From NCBI GenBank assembly GCA_949127695.1, contig CASBQH010000148.1, positions 1-18,381 of the forward strand: a stretch of DNA of 18,381 nucleotides. The letters are read 5' to 3'. Shown here piece after piece: positions 8,199 through 15,878 of this stretch. The DNA comes from Synechococcales cyanobacterium PMM_0073 (GTDB lineage Bacteria; Cyanobacteriota; Cyanobacteriia; Elainellales; Elainellaceae). Below the pieces are notes generated by a model. That model was not told the DNA's origin. It did not search any database and saw only the letters and a list, made by a program, of their open reading frames with translations. A program made the position numbers and the translations under genes. Numbering within the stretch: position 1 is the stretch's first letter; every line of letters starts with the position of its first letter.

Positions 8199-8228
8199 TT
8201 GACGATTTTCTGATCAGCCGTTTAGGAT
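8199..8228 (+). promoter_or_regulatory. Candidate proximal promoter of sasA
   Basis: TTGACG (8199-8204), part of an overlapping TTGACTTGACG, then 18 bp and TAGGAT (8223-8228). Transcription would begin near 8235, only about 6 nt before the ATG at 8241, so the transcript would be almost leaderless. Nothing else is recognised in the 8002-8240 divergent region apart from a small dyad at 8029-8045 (AGCTG...CAGCT). Confidence 0.4.
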
Positions 8229-8240
8229 AACCAGATTTTC

Positions 8241-9431
8241 ATGGAGGCTTTGCCACCGCAATCGACATCTGATGCAGCGCTTCAGCTCTTGCTGTTTGTC
8301 GATAAGCGCCCCATCTTAAATGAGCGCATTCGGCAAATCCGCAGCTGCCTCAAGGCTTTAGCCCAGGATGCCAAATATGCCTACGAGCTGCAAGTGATCG
8401 ATGTCAGCGAGCAGCCGCACCTTGCAGAGCATTTTAAGCTGATGGCTACGCCTTCTTTAATTAAGATTCATCCGCCGCCGCGTCAGGTTTTGGCTGGCAT
8501 AAACCTAATTGCCCAGATCGAGACTTGGTGGCCGCGCTGGCAGCTCGCCGTCGAAGACTATGAAGCCATGCCGCAGATGCAGCTGGCAGGCGATAGCAAG
8601 CCCCAGCTTCAGTCGGTGGCGCAGTCGGCTGAGTTTTTGCGGCTCTCAGATGAAGTCTTTAAGCTTCAGCGCGAACAGGCCGAACTGCAAGCCCAGCTCC
8701 AATTTAAAGACGAGCTAATCGCCATTCTGGCGCATGACCTGCGAAATCCACTCACCACGCTCTCAATTGCCCTAGAGACCCTAGAAATGGGCATGACTCG
8801 CGAAATCAAGCATCCGCGCATGACTCCAGAACTGCTGAACCAGATGCTGCGGCAGGCGCGCACCCAGGCCAAAGCGCTGGATCGGATGATCACCGATATT
8901 TTGCAGGTGGCTCGCGAGCGCGGCGGGGAGCTGCGAATTCAGCCACAGGAGCTGGATCTGGCCGAACTCTGCCTGGAGGTAATTGAGCGACAGCAAGAGC
9001 AGTTTCAGGCCAAATCGCAGCAGATCCAAACTGACTTTCCCAGCGATCTGCCGTGCGTCAATGCCGACCCCGATCGCGTCCGGCAGGTGCTGGTCAATCT
9101 GCTCGACAATGCTAGCAAATACACGCCTGCTGAGGGCAGAATCACGCTGGCGATTCTGCATCGCACCACCCAAAAAGTGCAGGTCAGCATCAGCGATACG
9201 GGACCTGGCGTGCCGGTGGAAACCCAAGAGCGAATTTTCGACGATCGGTTTCGGCTCCAGCGCGATCAGGCGCAGGACGGCTACGGGATTGGACTGGCGC
9301 TCTGCAAGCGAGTCGTGCAGGCGCATTTCGGCCAGATCTGGGTGGATTCAGAGGTGGAGCAGGGCAAGGGCGGCAGCTGCTTTCACTTCACGCTGCCCGT
9401 CTATCGTCCGCTTCAGCCGTTAAAGAACTAG
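8241..9431 (+). CDS. sasA: Adaptive-response/clock output sensory histidine kinase SasA
   Basis: The 396-aa kinase reads the phase of the KaiC hexamer and phosphorylates the response regulator RpaA, passing circadian timing to transcription. Residues ~13-108 are the KaiB-like thioredoxin-fold domain that binds KaiC (LQLLLFVDKRPILNERI, YELQVIDVSEQPHLAEHFKL, ATPSLIKIHP). A helical linker is followed by HisKA with H165 in AILAHDLRNPLTTL, equivalent to H161 of S. elongatus SasA, and an ATPase domain with N286/N290, DTGPGV (319-324) and GYGIGLALC. Length is as usual (~380-400 aa) and there are no membrane segments. Neither kaiABC nor rpaA is in the window; sasA is usually unlinked to them. The ATG is directly preceded by a candidate promoter, with no room for a Shine-Dalgarno. 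Confidence 0.95.
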   Translation: MEALPPQSTSDAALQLLLFVDKRPILNERIRQIRSCLKALAQDAKYAYELQVIDVSEQPHLAEHFKLMATPSLIKIHPPPRQVLAGINLIAQIETWWPRWQLAVEDYEAMPQMQLAGDSKPQLQSVAQSAEFLRLSDEVFKLQREQAELQAQLQFKDELIAILAHDLRNPLTTLSIALETLEMGMTREIKHPRMTPELLNQMLRQARTQAKALDRMITDILQVARERGGELRIQPQELDLAELCLEVIERQQEQFQAKSQQIQTDFPSDLPCVNADPDRVRQVLVNLLDNASKYTPAEGRITLAILHRTTQKVQVSISDTGPGVPVETQERIFDDRFRLQRDQAQDGYGIGLALCKRVVQAHFGQIWVDSEVEQGKGGSCFHFTLPVYRPLQPLKN

Positions 9432-9462
9432 CGCAGATCCCGCTTCAGGCCATCGCTCAAGG

Positions 9463-10152
9463 CTAGAGCGAATGCAGCTGCTGGAGTTCTCCCACCACGC
9501 GCTGTTTGCTGGCTAGCAGATGCTCTTGCAAAGCGGCCAGAGCGGCCTCAGTCTGGCGCTGGGCAATCGCCTGATAGATCTGGCCATGCTCAATCCGAAT
9601 TTCTAGCACCTCCGGGTTTTGGCGCGTCGTCTGCATTCGCAGCAGCATCATTTTGTCAAACACCTGATCCAGCAGCGTCACCAGCCAGCGATTGCCCGAA
9701 CTCTCGGCAATCAGCCGGTGGAAGCCATAGTCTAGATCCAGCATCTGCATCACGTTGAGTTCGGCGGGCGGGTTCTGCATGATCTGCTCGGCCTCCCGCA
9801 CGTTGGTTTCTAGATGCAGCAGCTGTTCAGCATTCATTTGCAGGCAAGCTCCCGTCACCGAAAGCGTCTCTAGCGCCAGCCGACAGTCATAGAGCTGAGC
9901 GGCATCTGCGGCTGAAATGGTCATGACTTGCAGCCCTTCTAGACCATCTATCGTCACTAAGCCATCTTTTTGCAGCTGCCGAATCGCCTCACGGATGGGC
10001 GTGCGGCTGACCTGCAAGCGCTGCGCCAGCTGTGTCTCTACGAGCCGTTCACCCGGAGCTAGATCGCCCGACAAGATGCTGGTACGTAGCGCCTGGTAAG
10101 TTTGTTCGTGCAGCGATTTGCTGCGCTGAATGGGTACAACAGACGAAATCAA
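9463..10152 (-). CDS. GntR-family transcriptional regulator with FCD domain
   Basis: A 229-aa repressor or activator of the FadR/FCD branch. Residues ~12-78 are a winged helix (LHEQTYQALRTSILSGDL, then VSRTPIREAIRQLQKDGLV as recognition helix). Residues ~85-215 form the all-helical FCD effector domain, in which D141, H145, H189 and H211 match the metal-binding set of the family; the ligand, usually a carboxylate, is unknown. The start is decided by the ribosome site: the frame is open upstream to a TTG at 10239, but a perfect AAGGAGG (10166-10160) sits 7 nt before TTG 10152, and the extra 29 residues resemble nothing in the family. It is convergent with sasA, 31 bp apart, and no obvious target gene adjoins it. 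Confidence 0.88.
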   Translation of the reverse strand: MISSVVPIQRSKSLHEQTYQALRTSILSGDLAPGERLVETQLAQRLQVSRTPIREAIRQLQKDGLVTIDGLEGLQVMTISAADAAQLYDCRLALETLSVTGACLQMNAEQLLHLETNVREAEQIMQNPPAELNVMQMLDLDYGFHRLIAESSGNRWLVTLLDQVFDKMMLLRMQTTRQNPEVLEIRIEHGQIYQAIAQRQTEAALAALQEHLLASKQRVVGELQQLHSL

Positions 10153-10159
10153 ACTGAGT

Positions 10160-10166
10160 CCTCCTT
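10160..10166 (-). promoter_or_regulatory. Strong Shine-Dalgarno that sets the gntR start
   Basis: AAGGAGG on the minus strand (10166-10160), a perfect anti-16S match, lies 7 nt before TTG 10152. It is the strongest ribosome site seen in a window where most genes have weak ones. Confidence 0.75.
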
Positions 10167-10328
10167 GAGGGACGAGACTTGAGGCCAAAATGAGCGGCAG
10201 CGATCTAAGGCTAGCTTGAGCGAGACTTGCTGAACCCAATGCTTTTTTGACTCACTTCATTTTACTGGGGTAAGTCCAGAAGCGTGTGTGAAGCCTCAGC
10301 CAATTGCCTCAGCCGCTCCGAATCCAGT

Positions 10329-10366
10329 CGCCACCGGAGCTAATCGCCACCGAAGCTAATCGCCAC
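10329..10366. repeat. 16-bp tandem repeat across a stop codon
   Basis: CGCCACCGGAGCTAAT (10329-10344) is followed directly by CGCCACCGAAGCTAAT (10345-10360; one mismatch) and the first six bases of a third copy. The second copy contains the TAG stop of the GT2 gene. Confidence 0.7.
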
Positions 10367-11798
10367 TGCCATGATGCACCGTTTTCACCCATTTCAGCTG
10401 CTTGGGGCGAACCGCCATCCGCGCCGTGGTGCTGGCCATCACGGGCAGCCAGTGCAGCATATAGACTGCGCCAAGCCCCGTCTGCGCCAGCAGCTTCAGC
10501 GGATTTTTGGGGGCTGTGCCGGAAGAGCGGGTTTGGCGCAGTCCGCTAAACATGCTGATGAACGAAAACAGCAGCGCCAGACTGGTGACGGGCACCAGCA
10601 TGGGTGGGCGGCTGCGAACTAGCGCAATCAAAAAGTCAGGGATGGCAGCGGTGGGCAGCAGATACTGCGTCATTAAAAACATTACCAGGTCAATTGTTTT
10701 GGCTGTGCCCAGCTTATTTTGAGCGATCAGCCGCCAGTAGTCGAGGTAGCGCTGATAGCCGCCCTCTGCCCAGCGATTGCGCTGGTGCCAAAGCCCGACC
10801 GCATGAGTAACGCCCTCTTCAGCCACCGGCGGCATCATTAGCAGGTCAATATCCCAGCGGTCGAGATGCAGCCGAATCGTCAGATCAAGATCGTCGGTGA
10901 TGGTTTCTTCGTTCCAGCCGCCGCAGCGCTCTAGCGCCAGCCGTCGCACAAACTGGCCGTTGCCGCGCAGTTCGCCAATGCCGCCAATGGCAATCCGCTG
11001 CTGCTGCACATAGCTATCAAAGGCCATCTCGGCCACCTGCCCGCGCGTCCAGAAGTTGGTCAGAGCGTTGGAAATAGACTTCCGCACCTGCACTGCGCCC
11101 ACCTGCTCGCGCTCAAACAATGGCAGCACTCGCCGCAGCAGATCTGGTGGCACTTTGGCATCCGCATCAAACACAGCGACAATTTCGGCCTGAGTTCCCA
11201 TCCAGACCTGATTGAGTGCGCCTGACTTGCCGCCAGAGGCATCTGGAGAACGCCGGATAATATTGAGATTCCCATAGAGCTGAGCTAGCTGTTCGAGCAG
11301 GGCTGGGGTGCAGTCGCTGCTGTTGTCGTCAATGATCCAAAGGTCGTAGCGGCTGGTCGGATAGTCGAGGTTGCAGAGATCTTCGACGAGTCGGCCAATT
11401 ACCAGCTCTTCATTCTTGGCTGAAACTAGAATCGAGACATAGGGGTAGGCGGCCAGATCGGCAGCGGCTGACGGAAGCGGGAGAGCAGCTGGCAGAGGGG
11501 TTGGACGGGCGGCCAGAACGCGAATGGCGTGAAGCCCCATCACGCTGGTTAGCGCCATGACTAGCCAAGAGCCATAGGCAAACAGGTGCAGTCCTAAAAC
11601 GCCGCTCCAAATTACGGCTAGCCCGACGGCTGCTTTTCGCCTGCGCCCCACAAAGCCAGCGCTAAAGCGACTAATGTTGCTTTCCAGGTTTTGTTCTAAG
11701 TCGTTCAGTGAGTCAGATAGCTCAGACAGGAGTGAGTTAATCGGCTCTAGCTCGCCATAGCTCTCTTCGTCCTGCCAAGGGTTCCCCTGCGTAGTCAT
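10356..11798 (-). CDS. Processive-type GT2 membrane glycosyltransferase, probably MgdA-type monoglucosyldiacylglycerol synthase
   Basis: A 480-aa membrane protein. After an acidic N-terminus come two hydrophobic helices (~55-95), then a GT-A domain with VSILVSAKNE, WIIDDNSSD (D157/D158), VFDADAKV (D211/D213), TDDLDL (D302/D303) and the QxxRW motif QRNRW (339-343), and three or so C-terminal helices (~370-460). D, D, D, QxxRW is the pattern of BcsA-like family 2 enzymes. Length and layout agree with cyanobacterial MgdA (Synechocystis Sll1377), which transfers glucose from UDP-glucose to diacylglycerol in the first step of galactolipid synthesis for thylakoids. That assignment is from memory of the family and not certain; another polysaccharide synthase is the alternative. 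A TACAAT in the 123-bp gap upstream could be a -10, but no -35 is convincing. The C-terminus ends inside a 16-bp tandem repeat. Confidence 0.88.
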   Translation of the reverse strand: MTTQGNPWQDEESYGELEPINSLLSELSDSLNDLEQNLESNISRFSAGFVGRRRKAAVGLAVIWSGVLGLHLFAYGSWLVMALTSVMGLHAIRVLAARPTPLPAALPLPSAAADLAAYPYVSILVSAKNEELVIGRLVEDLCNLDYPTSRYDLWIIDDNSSDCTPALLEQLAQLYGNLNIIRRSPDASGGKSGALNQVWMGTQAEIVAVFDADAKVPPDLLRRVLPLFEREQVGAVQVRKSISNALTNFWTRGQVAEMAFDSYVQQQRIAIGGIGELRGNGQFVRRLALERCGGWNEETITDDLDLTIRLHLDRWDIDLLMMPPVAEEGVTHAVGLWHQRNRWAEGGYQRYLDYWRLIAQNKLGTAKTIDLVMFLMTQYLLPTAAIPDFLIALVRSRPPMLVPVTSLALLFSFISMFSGLRQTRSSGTAPKNPLKLLAQTGLGAVYMLHWLPVMASTTARMAVRPKQLKWVKTVHHGSGD

Positions 11799-11921
11799 TT
11801 AGTCAAAAAAATATTAGTATTGATGCCACTTGCATTCGTTCAGGCGAGTGCAGCCCCATTGTAGCCAAGATTGGCAGCAGCCCCAGTTGAGCCGCAGTTG
11901 CCTCTAGTGCCTTGCTTGCGC

Positions 11922-12446
11922 CTAATAGAGCCAGGGAATTAGCTTCTTCACCCGCTGCCGATAGTCGCCATAGTCAGGATATTTTTCGCTGAGCCAAAGC
12001 TCTTCTCGTCTGGCCTTCAGGTCAAAAAACAGCAGCAGCGTCAAGGCTCCAACCAGATGCGATAGGCTCAGCCGCCCGATGGCAATCCCCAAAGCCGCCA
12101 GAATAATTCCGCTGTAAAGCGGATGACGCACCCAGCCGTAGCTGCCGGTCTGCACCAGCTGTCCGTCGGCTCTGGGATGGGGCAGCGGCGTCAGGCTTTG
12201 CCCTAGATCAACCAGCCCTTTGATCAGCAAAATAGCTGCGCCCAGCAATAGCGCCGCCGCAGTCGTCCAGATGCCATAGACAACCCAGCTCGGCAGTTGG
12301 GATATCATTTGGGTAACAAATAAAGGGCGAGAGGCTGGCAGCAGCAGGAACCCCATCATCAGCCCCGCCTGAGCCACCACCCAATATTCACCCCGTCCGC
12401 CTTTCCAGCTCTCAGCGCTAAATCCCCAGCTGGTCAGCTGTCTCAT
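11922..12446 (-). CDS. ICMT/PEMT-like membrane methyltransferase
   Basis: A 174-aa membrane protein of the isoprenylcysteine carboxyl methyltransferase-like family, which uses S-adenosylmethionine. Hydrophobic helices lie at ~22-37, ~53-76, ~111-124 and ~128-141. The SAM-binding signature is at the C-terminal end: LVQTGSYGWVRHPLYSGI (RHPLYSG 107-113), then DLKARREELWLSEKYPDYGDY and KKLIPWLY. The methyl acceptor cannot be inferred; bacterial members act on small amphipathic substrates. It starts at ATG 12446, divergent from the GGDEF-EAL gene, and lies 123 bp upstream of the GT2 gene on the same strand. Whether they share a transcript is unclear. Confidence 0.86.
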   Translation of the reverse strand: MRQLTSWGFSAESWKGGRGEYWVVAQAGLMMGFLLLPASRPLFVTQMISQLPSWVVYGIWTTAAALLLGAAILLIKGLVDLGQSLTPLPHPRADGQLVQTGSYGWVRHPLYSGIILAALGIAIGRLSLSHLVGALTLLLFFDLKARREELWLSEKYPDYGDYRQRVKKLIPWLY

Positions 12447-12614
12447 CTGGCTGCCTCTTTACAACTGTTTCAACTCTTTCAAGTTTAGAACTATCCAGAA
12501 TTATTCAGCGCCGCTCATCGCTCCAATTGAGCATCATCTATTTCCGGCGGGAATGCTAGAGGCTAAATCCTGATTTCGGCCACTTTTAGCCAGAAGCCAA
12601 GCTTCCAACCCGCC

Positions 12615-14819
12615 ATGTGCAACTCTTCAGTTCAAATTTTGCTCGTTGAGCGGGCGACATCAGATGCGTCATCGCTGCTATATCTGCTGAAGTCAACTTC
12701 AGTCAACCTATCGCACGTTCAGCAGGCTGAGAGTCTAGATGCCGCCATTCGCGCCTTAGCGCGTCAGCCCTACGACCTCTGCGTCATCGACCATAGCCTG
12801 ATCGAGAATGTCCAGCCAACCGAGAGCTTGCGGCTGGAGCAGCTGCTGAGCCAAAGGACGGCGCTGGTAGTCGTCACCTCATCTGATTCCGTTGATCCCG
12901 GTTGCGACCCAATCTGTGGGTTGGGTGACTCAAGCAGGCTTAGCACGGTCTGGTTGCAGCGCGAGCAGCTCAGCGAGACGCTCTTGGAGCAGGTCATTCG
13001 GCAGGCGATGGAGCGCCGTCAGCTTTTAGATAGCCTAGACGAAGCCAAGCAAGAAAACCAGCGGCTGGCGCTAGCCTTTGAGCAGATGCAGATGCATGAA
13101 CAGCGCTACGAGCTGGCGTTTCAGGCCAGCAACGACGGCATCTGGGACTGGAACCTCAGCAGCGGCAGTCTGTATTTCTCGGCGCAGTGGAAGGCAATGC
13201 TGGGCTATAGCGACGAAATTGGGTCGCAGCCTGAAGCATGGTTCGACCGCATTCATCCTGAAGATCTCTATTGGGTCAAGCGGGATCTCAACGCGCATCT
13301 GGCCGGGGTCAGCGATCGCTTTGAAAGTGAGCATCGGATGCTGCATCAAGATGGGCAATACCGCTGGGTGCTGAGTCGGGCACAGGCGAGCCGGAATAGG
13401 TTGGGCGAGGCAGTCAGGCTAGTTGGCATCCAAACTGATATTAGCGGTCTCAGGCATATAGAAGCCAAAATTGTGCGTAATGCCCACTACGATCCGCTGA
13501 CCGGACTCCCCAATCGCGTCCTGCTGATGGAGCGACTGCACCATGCCGGAGAGCTAACCATTCGCCGCTCAGACTACGTTTTTGCGGTGCTGTTCATCGA
13601 CCTCGACCGGTTCAAGATGATCAACGACAGCCTTGGACATGCGGTTGGCGACCAGCTGCTCTGCGAAATCTCGGCGCGGCTGGCCGACTGCCTGCGCCCG
13701 CACGACACGGTGGCACGGCTGGGCGGCGATGAGTTTGTGATTCTGCTTGAAGATGTCAAAAGTCAGGACAACGTGATGCTGGTGGCAGAGCGGATTATGC
13801 AATCGCTCTCAGCGCCGTTTAACCTAGAAAGCCGCGAGATTTTTACCAGCGCCAGCATTGGGATTACCTTCAGCAGCCGCGGCTTCAATCGCCCGGAAGA
13901 GCTGCTGCGGGACGCCGACTTGGCCATGTATGGTGCCAAAACCAAAGGCCGAGGCAGATATGCAGTGTTTCATCCCAAAATGCATAGCTCGGCTGTGGCG
14001 CTTTTGGAGATGGAAAACGACCTGCGCCGCGCCGTAGAGCGCGATGAGCTTCAGCTCTACTATCAGCCGATTATCTCGCTGCGCTCAAATCGGCTGATGG
14101 GCTTTGAGGCGCTGATTCGCTGGCAGCATCCGCAGCAAGGGCTAATTTCACCCGCTCAGTTTGTGCCCATTGCCGAAGAGACTGGCCTGATTGTGCCAAT
14201 TGGCCGCTGGGTGTTGCGCCAAGCCTGTCTACAAATGCGGCAGTGGCAGCAGCAGTTCCCAGACTGGTCAAGACTGACGGTGAATGTGAATCTGTCGAGC
14301 AAGCAGTTTAGCCCTCATCTGGCTGAGCAGGTGGAGCAGATTCTGACTGAAACTGGCCTAGAGCCAAATTATCTCAAGCTGGAAATCACCGAAAGCGTGC
14401 TGATGAGCCATGCCGAATCGGCGATTGTCACTCTGGGGCAGCTGAAGCAGCTCGGCATCCAGCTGGCGATTGATGACTTTGGCACAGGCTTTTCGTCACT
14501 CAGCTATCTGCATCGGCTGCCAATTGACACGCTCAAAGTCGATCGCTCGTTTATTCAGCGGGTGGATTCAGACGGTGAGCAGCTGGCGATTGTCCGAACC
14601 ATTGTCTCATTGGCCTGGAACTTGGGCATGGACGTGGTGGCTGAGGGTGTCGAGACGCTGAAGCAATTGGCTCAGATCCGCTCTCTGCGCTGCGAATATG
14701 GCCAGGGCTATTTGTTCTCTAAGCCGCTGAATGTCGAAGCAATTGCCGCTTTGCTGAGCCAAACGCCAGAGGAAAGCCAGTTTAGCAGCCTTGGCAAGCA
14801 GCAATCCTCGGCGCGCTAG
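12615..14819 (+). CDS. Pseudoreceiver-PAS-GGDEF-EAL protein (c-di-GMP turnover)
   Basis: A 734-aa soluble protein that can both make and break c-di-GMP. Residues 1-130 have a receiver fold (ILLVE..., YDLCVID59, TALVVVTS) but lack the acidic pair after strand 1 and the conserved Lys, so it is probably not phosphorylated normally. A coiled coil (~130-165) leads to a PAS/PAC domain (~165-280: YELAFQASNDGIWDWN, WFDRIHPEDL, HRMLHQDGQYRWV). The GGDEF domain is intact (YDPLTGLPNR; RLGGDEF 368-374), with an inhibitory I-site RxxD (RPHD 361-364) five residues before it. The EAL domain also looks active: FEALIRW (EAL 498-500), NVNLSSKQF, LEITES, DDFGTGFSSL, KVDRSFI, EGVE. Direction of net activity cannot be predicted. 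The start ATG 12615 has no strong Shine-Dalgarno. Confidence 0.94.
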   Translation: MCNSSVQILLVERATSDASSLLYLLKSTSVNLSHVQQAESLDAAIRALARQPYDLCVIDHSLIENVQPTESLRLEQLLSQRTALVVVTSSDSVDPGCDPICGLGDSSRLSTVWLQREQLSETLLEQVIRQAMERRQLLDSLDEAKQENQRLALAFEQMQMHEQRYELAFQASNDGIWDWNLSSGSLYFSAQWKAMLGYSDEIGSQPEAWFDRIHPEDLYWVKRDLNAHLAGVSDRFESEHRMLHQDGQYRWVLSRAQASRNRLGEAVRLVGIQTDISGLRHIEAKIVRNAHYDPLTGLPNRVLLMERLHHAGELTIRRSDYVFAVLFIDLDRFKMINDSLGHAVGDQLLCEISARLADCLRPHDTVARLGGDEFVILLEDVKSQDNVMLVAERIMQSLSAPFNLESREIFTSASIGITFSSRGFNRPEELLRDADLAMYGAKTKGRGRYAVFHPKMHSSAVALLEMENDLRRAVERDELQLYYQPIISLRSNRLMGFEALIRWQHPQQGLISPAQFVPIAEETGLIVPIGRWVLRQACLQMRQWQQQFPDWSRLTVNVNLSSKQFSPHLAEQVEQILTETGLEPNYLKLEITESVLMSHAESAIVTLGQLKQLGIQLAIDDFGTGFSSLSYLHRLPIDTLKVDRSFIQRVDSDGEQLAIVRTIVSLAWNLGMDVVAEGVETLKQLAQIRSLRCEYGQGYLFSKPLNVEAIAALLSQTPEESQFSSLGKQQSSAR

Positions 14820-14901
14820 CCTCTATAAATCTTGATAAAAGCTGCTGGTCTTGTAACTTCTTGCAGGCGCTCTATTGCGTCAGCTCTAAATATCGCTACC
14901 A

Positions 14902-14915
14902 TTAATAATTATTAA
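14902..14915. promoter_or_regulatory. Perfect 14-bp palindrome, candidate TetR operator
   Basis: TTAATAATTATTAA is its own reverse complement. It sits just upstream of a -10-like TAAAAT (14923-14928), which places it where a TetR-type autorepressor would bind. A second, wider dyad frames it: GCTACCA (14895-14901) and TGGTAGC (14930-14936). Confidence 0.5.
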
Positions 14916-14940
14916 GTTTAGATAAAATTTGGTAGCCGCT

Positions 14941-15555
14941 ATGGGTATTTTTTCCGCTCCGCCTCCGACCGAAGCAGAAGCCGAAACCCGGATTTTGAAA
15001 GCAGCCCAGAAGCTGTTTGCGCGGCGCGGCTACAATGGCACCACCACACGCGATCTGGCTCAGGCCGCTGGCGTAGCCGAAGGCACGCTGTTTCGGCATT
15101 TTGAAAACAAAAAGGCCATCCTGGTCGCAGTAGCCACGCAGGGCTGGATCGAAATTCTCACCGATCTGCTCACCGAGCTGAGCGAAATGCCCAGCTACAA
15201 GGCGATCGCGCAGGTGATGCGGAAGCGAATGCTCAACTTACACCAAAATGCCGACATGCTGCGGGTTTGCTTCATGGAAGCTCAGTTCCACCCCGAGCTT
15301 TCTGAGCAAATCCAAAGCGAGGTAATCGTCAAAATAACTGACGTGGCCGAAGCCTTTTTTGAAACGGCGATGGATCAAGGCATCTATCGCCGGATGAATC
15401 CCCGGATTGTCGCTCAGATTTTCTTGGGCATGTTTACCATTGCGGGCTTCAGCCGCGATACGGTGACTCCGGTCGATAGTTCGCCTCAAGCCATGCTAGA
15501 AATGGCTGAAGGCATGGCCGATATTTTTCTCAACGGCGTCCTAGCGCAGCCATAG
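14941..15555 (+). CDS. TetR/AcrR-family transcriptional regulator
   Basis: A 204-aa one-component regulator. Residues ~15-60 are the TetR DNA-binding domain: ETRILKAAQKLFARRGYNGT, then TRDLAQAAGVAEGTLFRHF as helix-turn-helix, with KKAIL after it. Residues ~65-204 are helical and variable, the ligand-binding and dimer domain; the ligand is not recognisable. I use ATG 14941; the frame opens at TTG 14929, but that lies within the promoter dyad. The start is only a few nt after the predicted transcription start. Neighbours are unrelated by sequence: a c-di-GMP enzyme upstream and the Mn exporter, with its own riboswitch, downstream. Autoregulation through the palindrome is therefore the simplest expectation. 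Confidence 0.92.
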   Translation: MGIFSAPPPTEAEAETRILKAAQKLFARRGYNGTTTRDLAQAAGVAEGTLFRHFENKKAILVAVATQGWIEILTDLLTELSEMPSYKAIAQVMRKRMLNLHQNADMLRVCFMEAQFHPELSEQIQSEVIVKITDVAEAFFETAMDQGIYRRMNPRIVAQIFLGMFTIAGFSRDTVTPVDSSPQAMLEMAEGMADIFLNGVLAQP

Positions 15556-15568
15556 CGCTGGTTACGGC

Positions 15569-15598
15569 TTGACATGAGCGGGTTGCAGCCGTTAAGCT
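15569..15598 (+). promoter_or_regulatory. Candidate promoter of the riboswitch-mnx transcript
   Basis: A perfect -35 TTGACA (15569-15574) is followed after 18 bp by a weak -10, TAAGCT (15593-15598). Transcription near 15605 would begin directly before the manganese riboswitch, which supports the placement despite the poor -10. Confidence 0.4.
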
Positions 15599-15603
15599 TG
15601 GAG

Positions 15604-15775
15604 GGTAACGAAGGGGAGTAGCTGCTGATTGCGCCGCGTTTTGTCACAGAATCCCGTCACAGAATTCTGTTATAACCGCACGATCCAGCCATTTAAGTCA
15701 ACATACTGGTGATGAACCTGGCTTAAGTAATCAGGGCAAGGCATTAAGTCTTGGCTGAAAGTGAGACCTTCACTA
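15604..15775 (+). promoter_or_regulatory. yybP-ykoY family manganese riboswitch aptamer
   Basis: The conserved elements of this Mn2+-sensing aptamer occur in order: GGGGAGTAG (15613-15621), GTCAACATACTGG (15697-15709) and GAGACC (15763-15768). The first and last are joined by a P1 helix, GAAGG (15610-15614) with CCTTC (15767-15771). The middle element is closed by a 7-bp stem TTAAGTC/GGCTTAA (15693-15699 with 15720-15726; one G-U pair). The E. coli alx leader carries the near-identical GGGGAGUAG, GUCAACAUACUC and GAGACC. The variable arm holds a 12-bp palindrome ACAGAATTCTGT (15659-15670). The aptamer lies upstream of a manganese exporter, as is known for this class, including cyanobacterial UPF0016/TMEM165 genes. 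It occupies most of the 323-bp gap between tetR and mnx. Exact boundaries are approximate. Confidence 0.85.
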
Positions 15776-15798
15776 AGTTCACAGCGATTTATTTCGCA

Positions 15799-15875
15799 GA
15801 GTGAGCTTGGTGGAGTCTTAGGGGTTCATCAAGCTCGCTCAAATTGGATCGAAATCCTTTGAGAGTTGGAGCTTG
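15799..15875 (+). promoter_or_regulatory. Possible expression platform of the mnx riboswitch
   Basis: CAAGCTCGCTC (15830-15840) can pair with GAGTGAGCTTG (15799-15809; 11 bp, one G-U). Its first seven bases can instead pair with GAGCTTG (15869-15875), which overlaps the GGAG ribosome site (15868-15871) of mnx. The two pairings exclude each other, as in a translational riboswitch. The pairing is read from sequence; the mechanism is inferred. Confidence 0.5.
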
Positions 15876-15878
15876 ACT

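Noticed and set aside
10329..10366. Possible CRISPR-like direct repeat
   Set aside because: The copies are contiguous with no spacers and there are only two full units.
14820..14894. Small RNA or tRNA after the GGDEF-EAL gene
   Set aside because: No cloverleaf, stable hairpin or T-tract was found in this stretch.
13312..15209. HIP1 octamers GCGATCGC at 13312-13319 and 15202-15209
   Set aside because: Only two perfect copies in 18.4 kb, both inside genes; not a distinct feature here.
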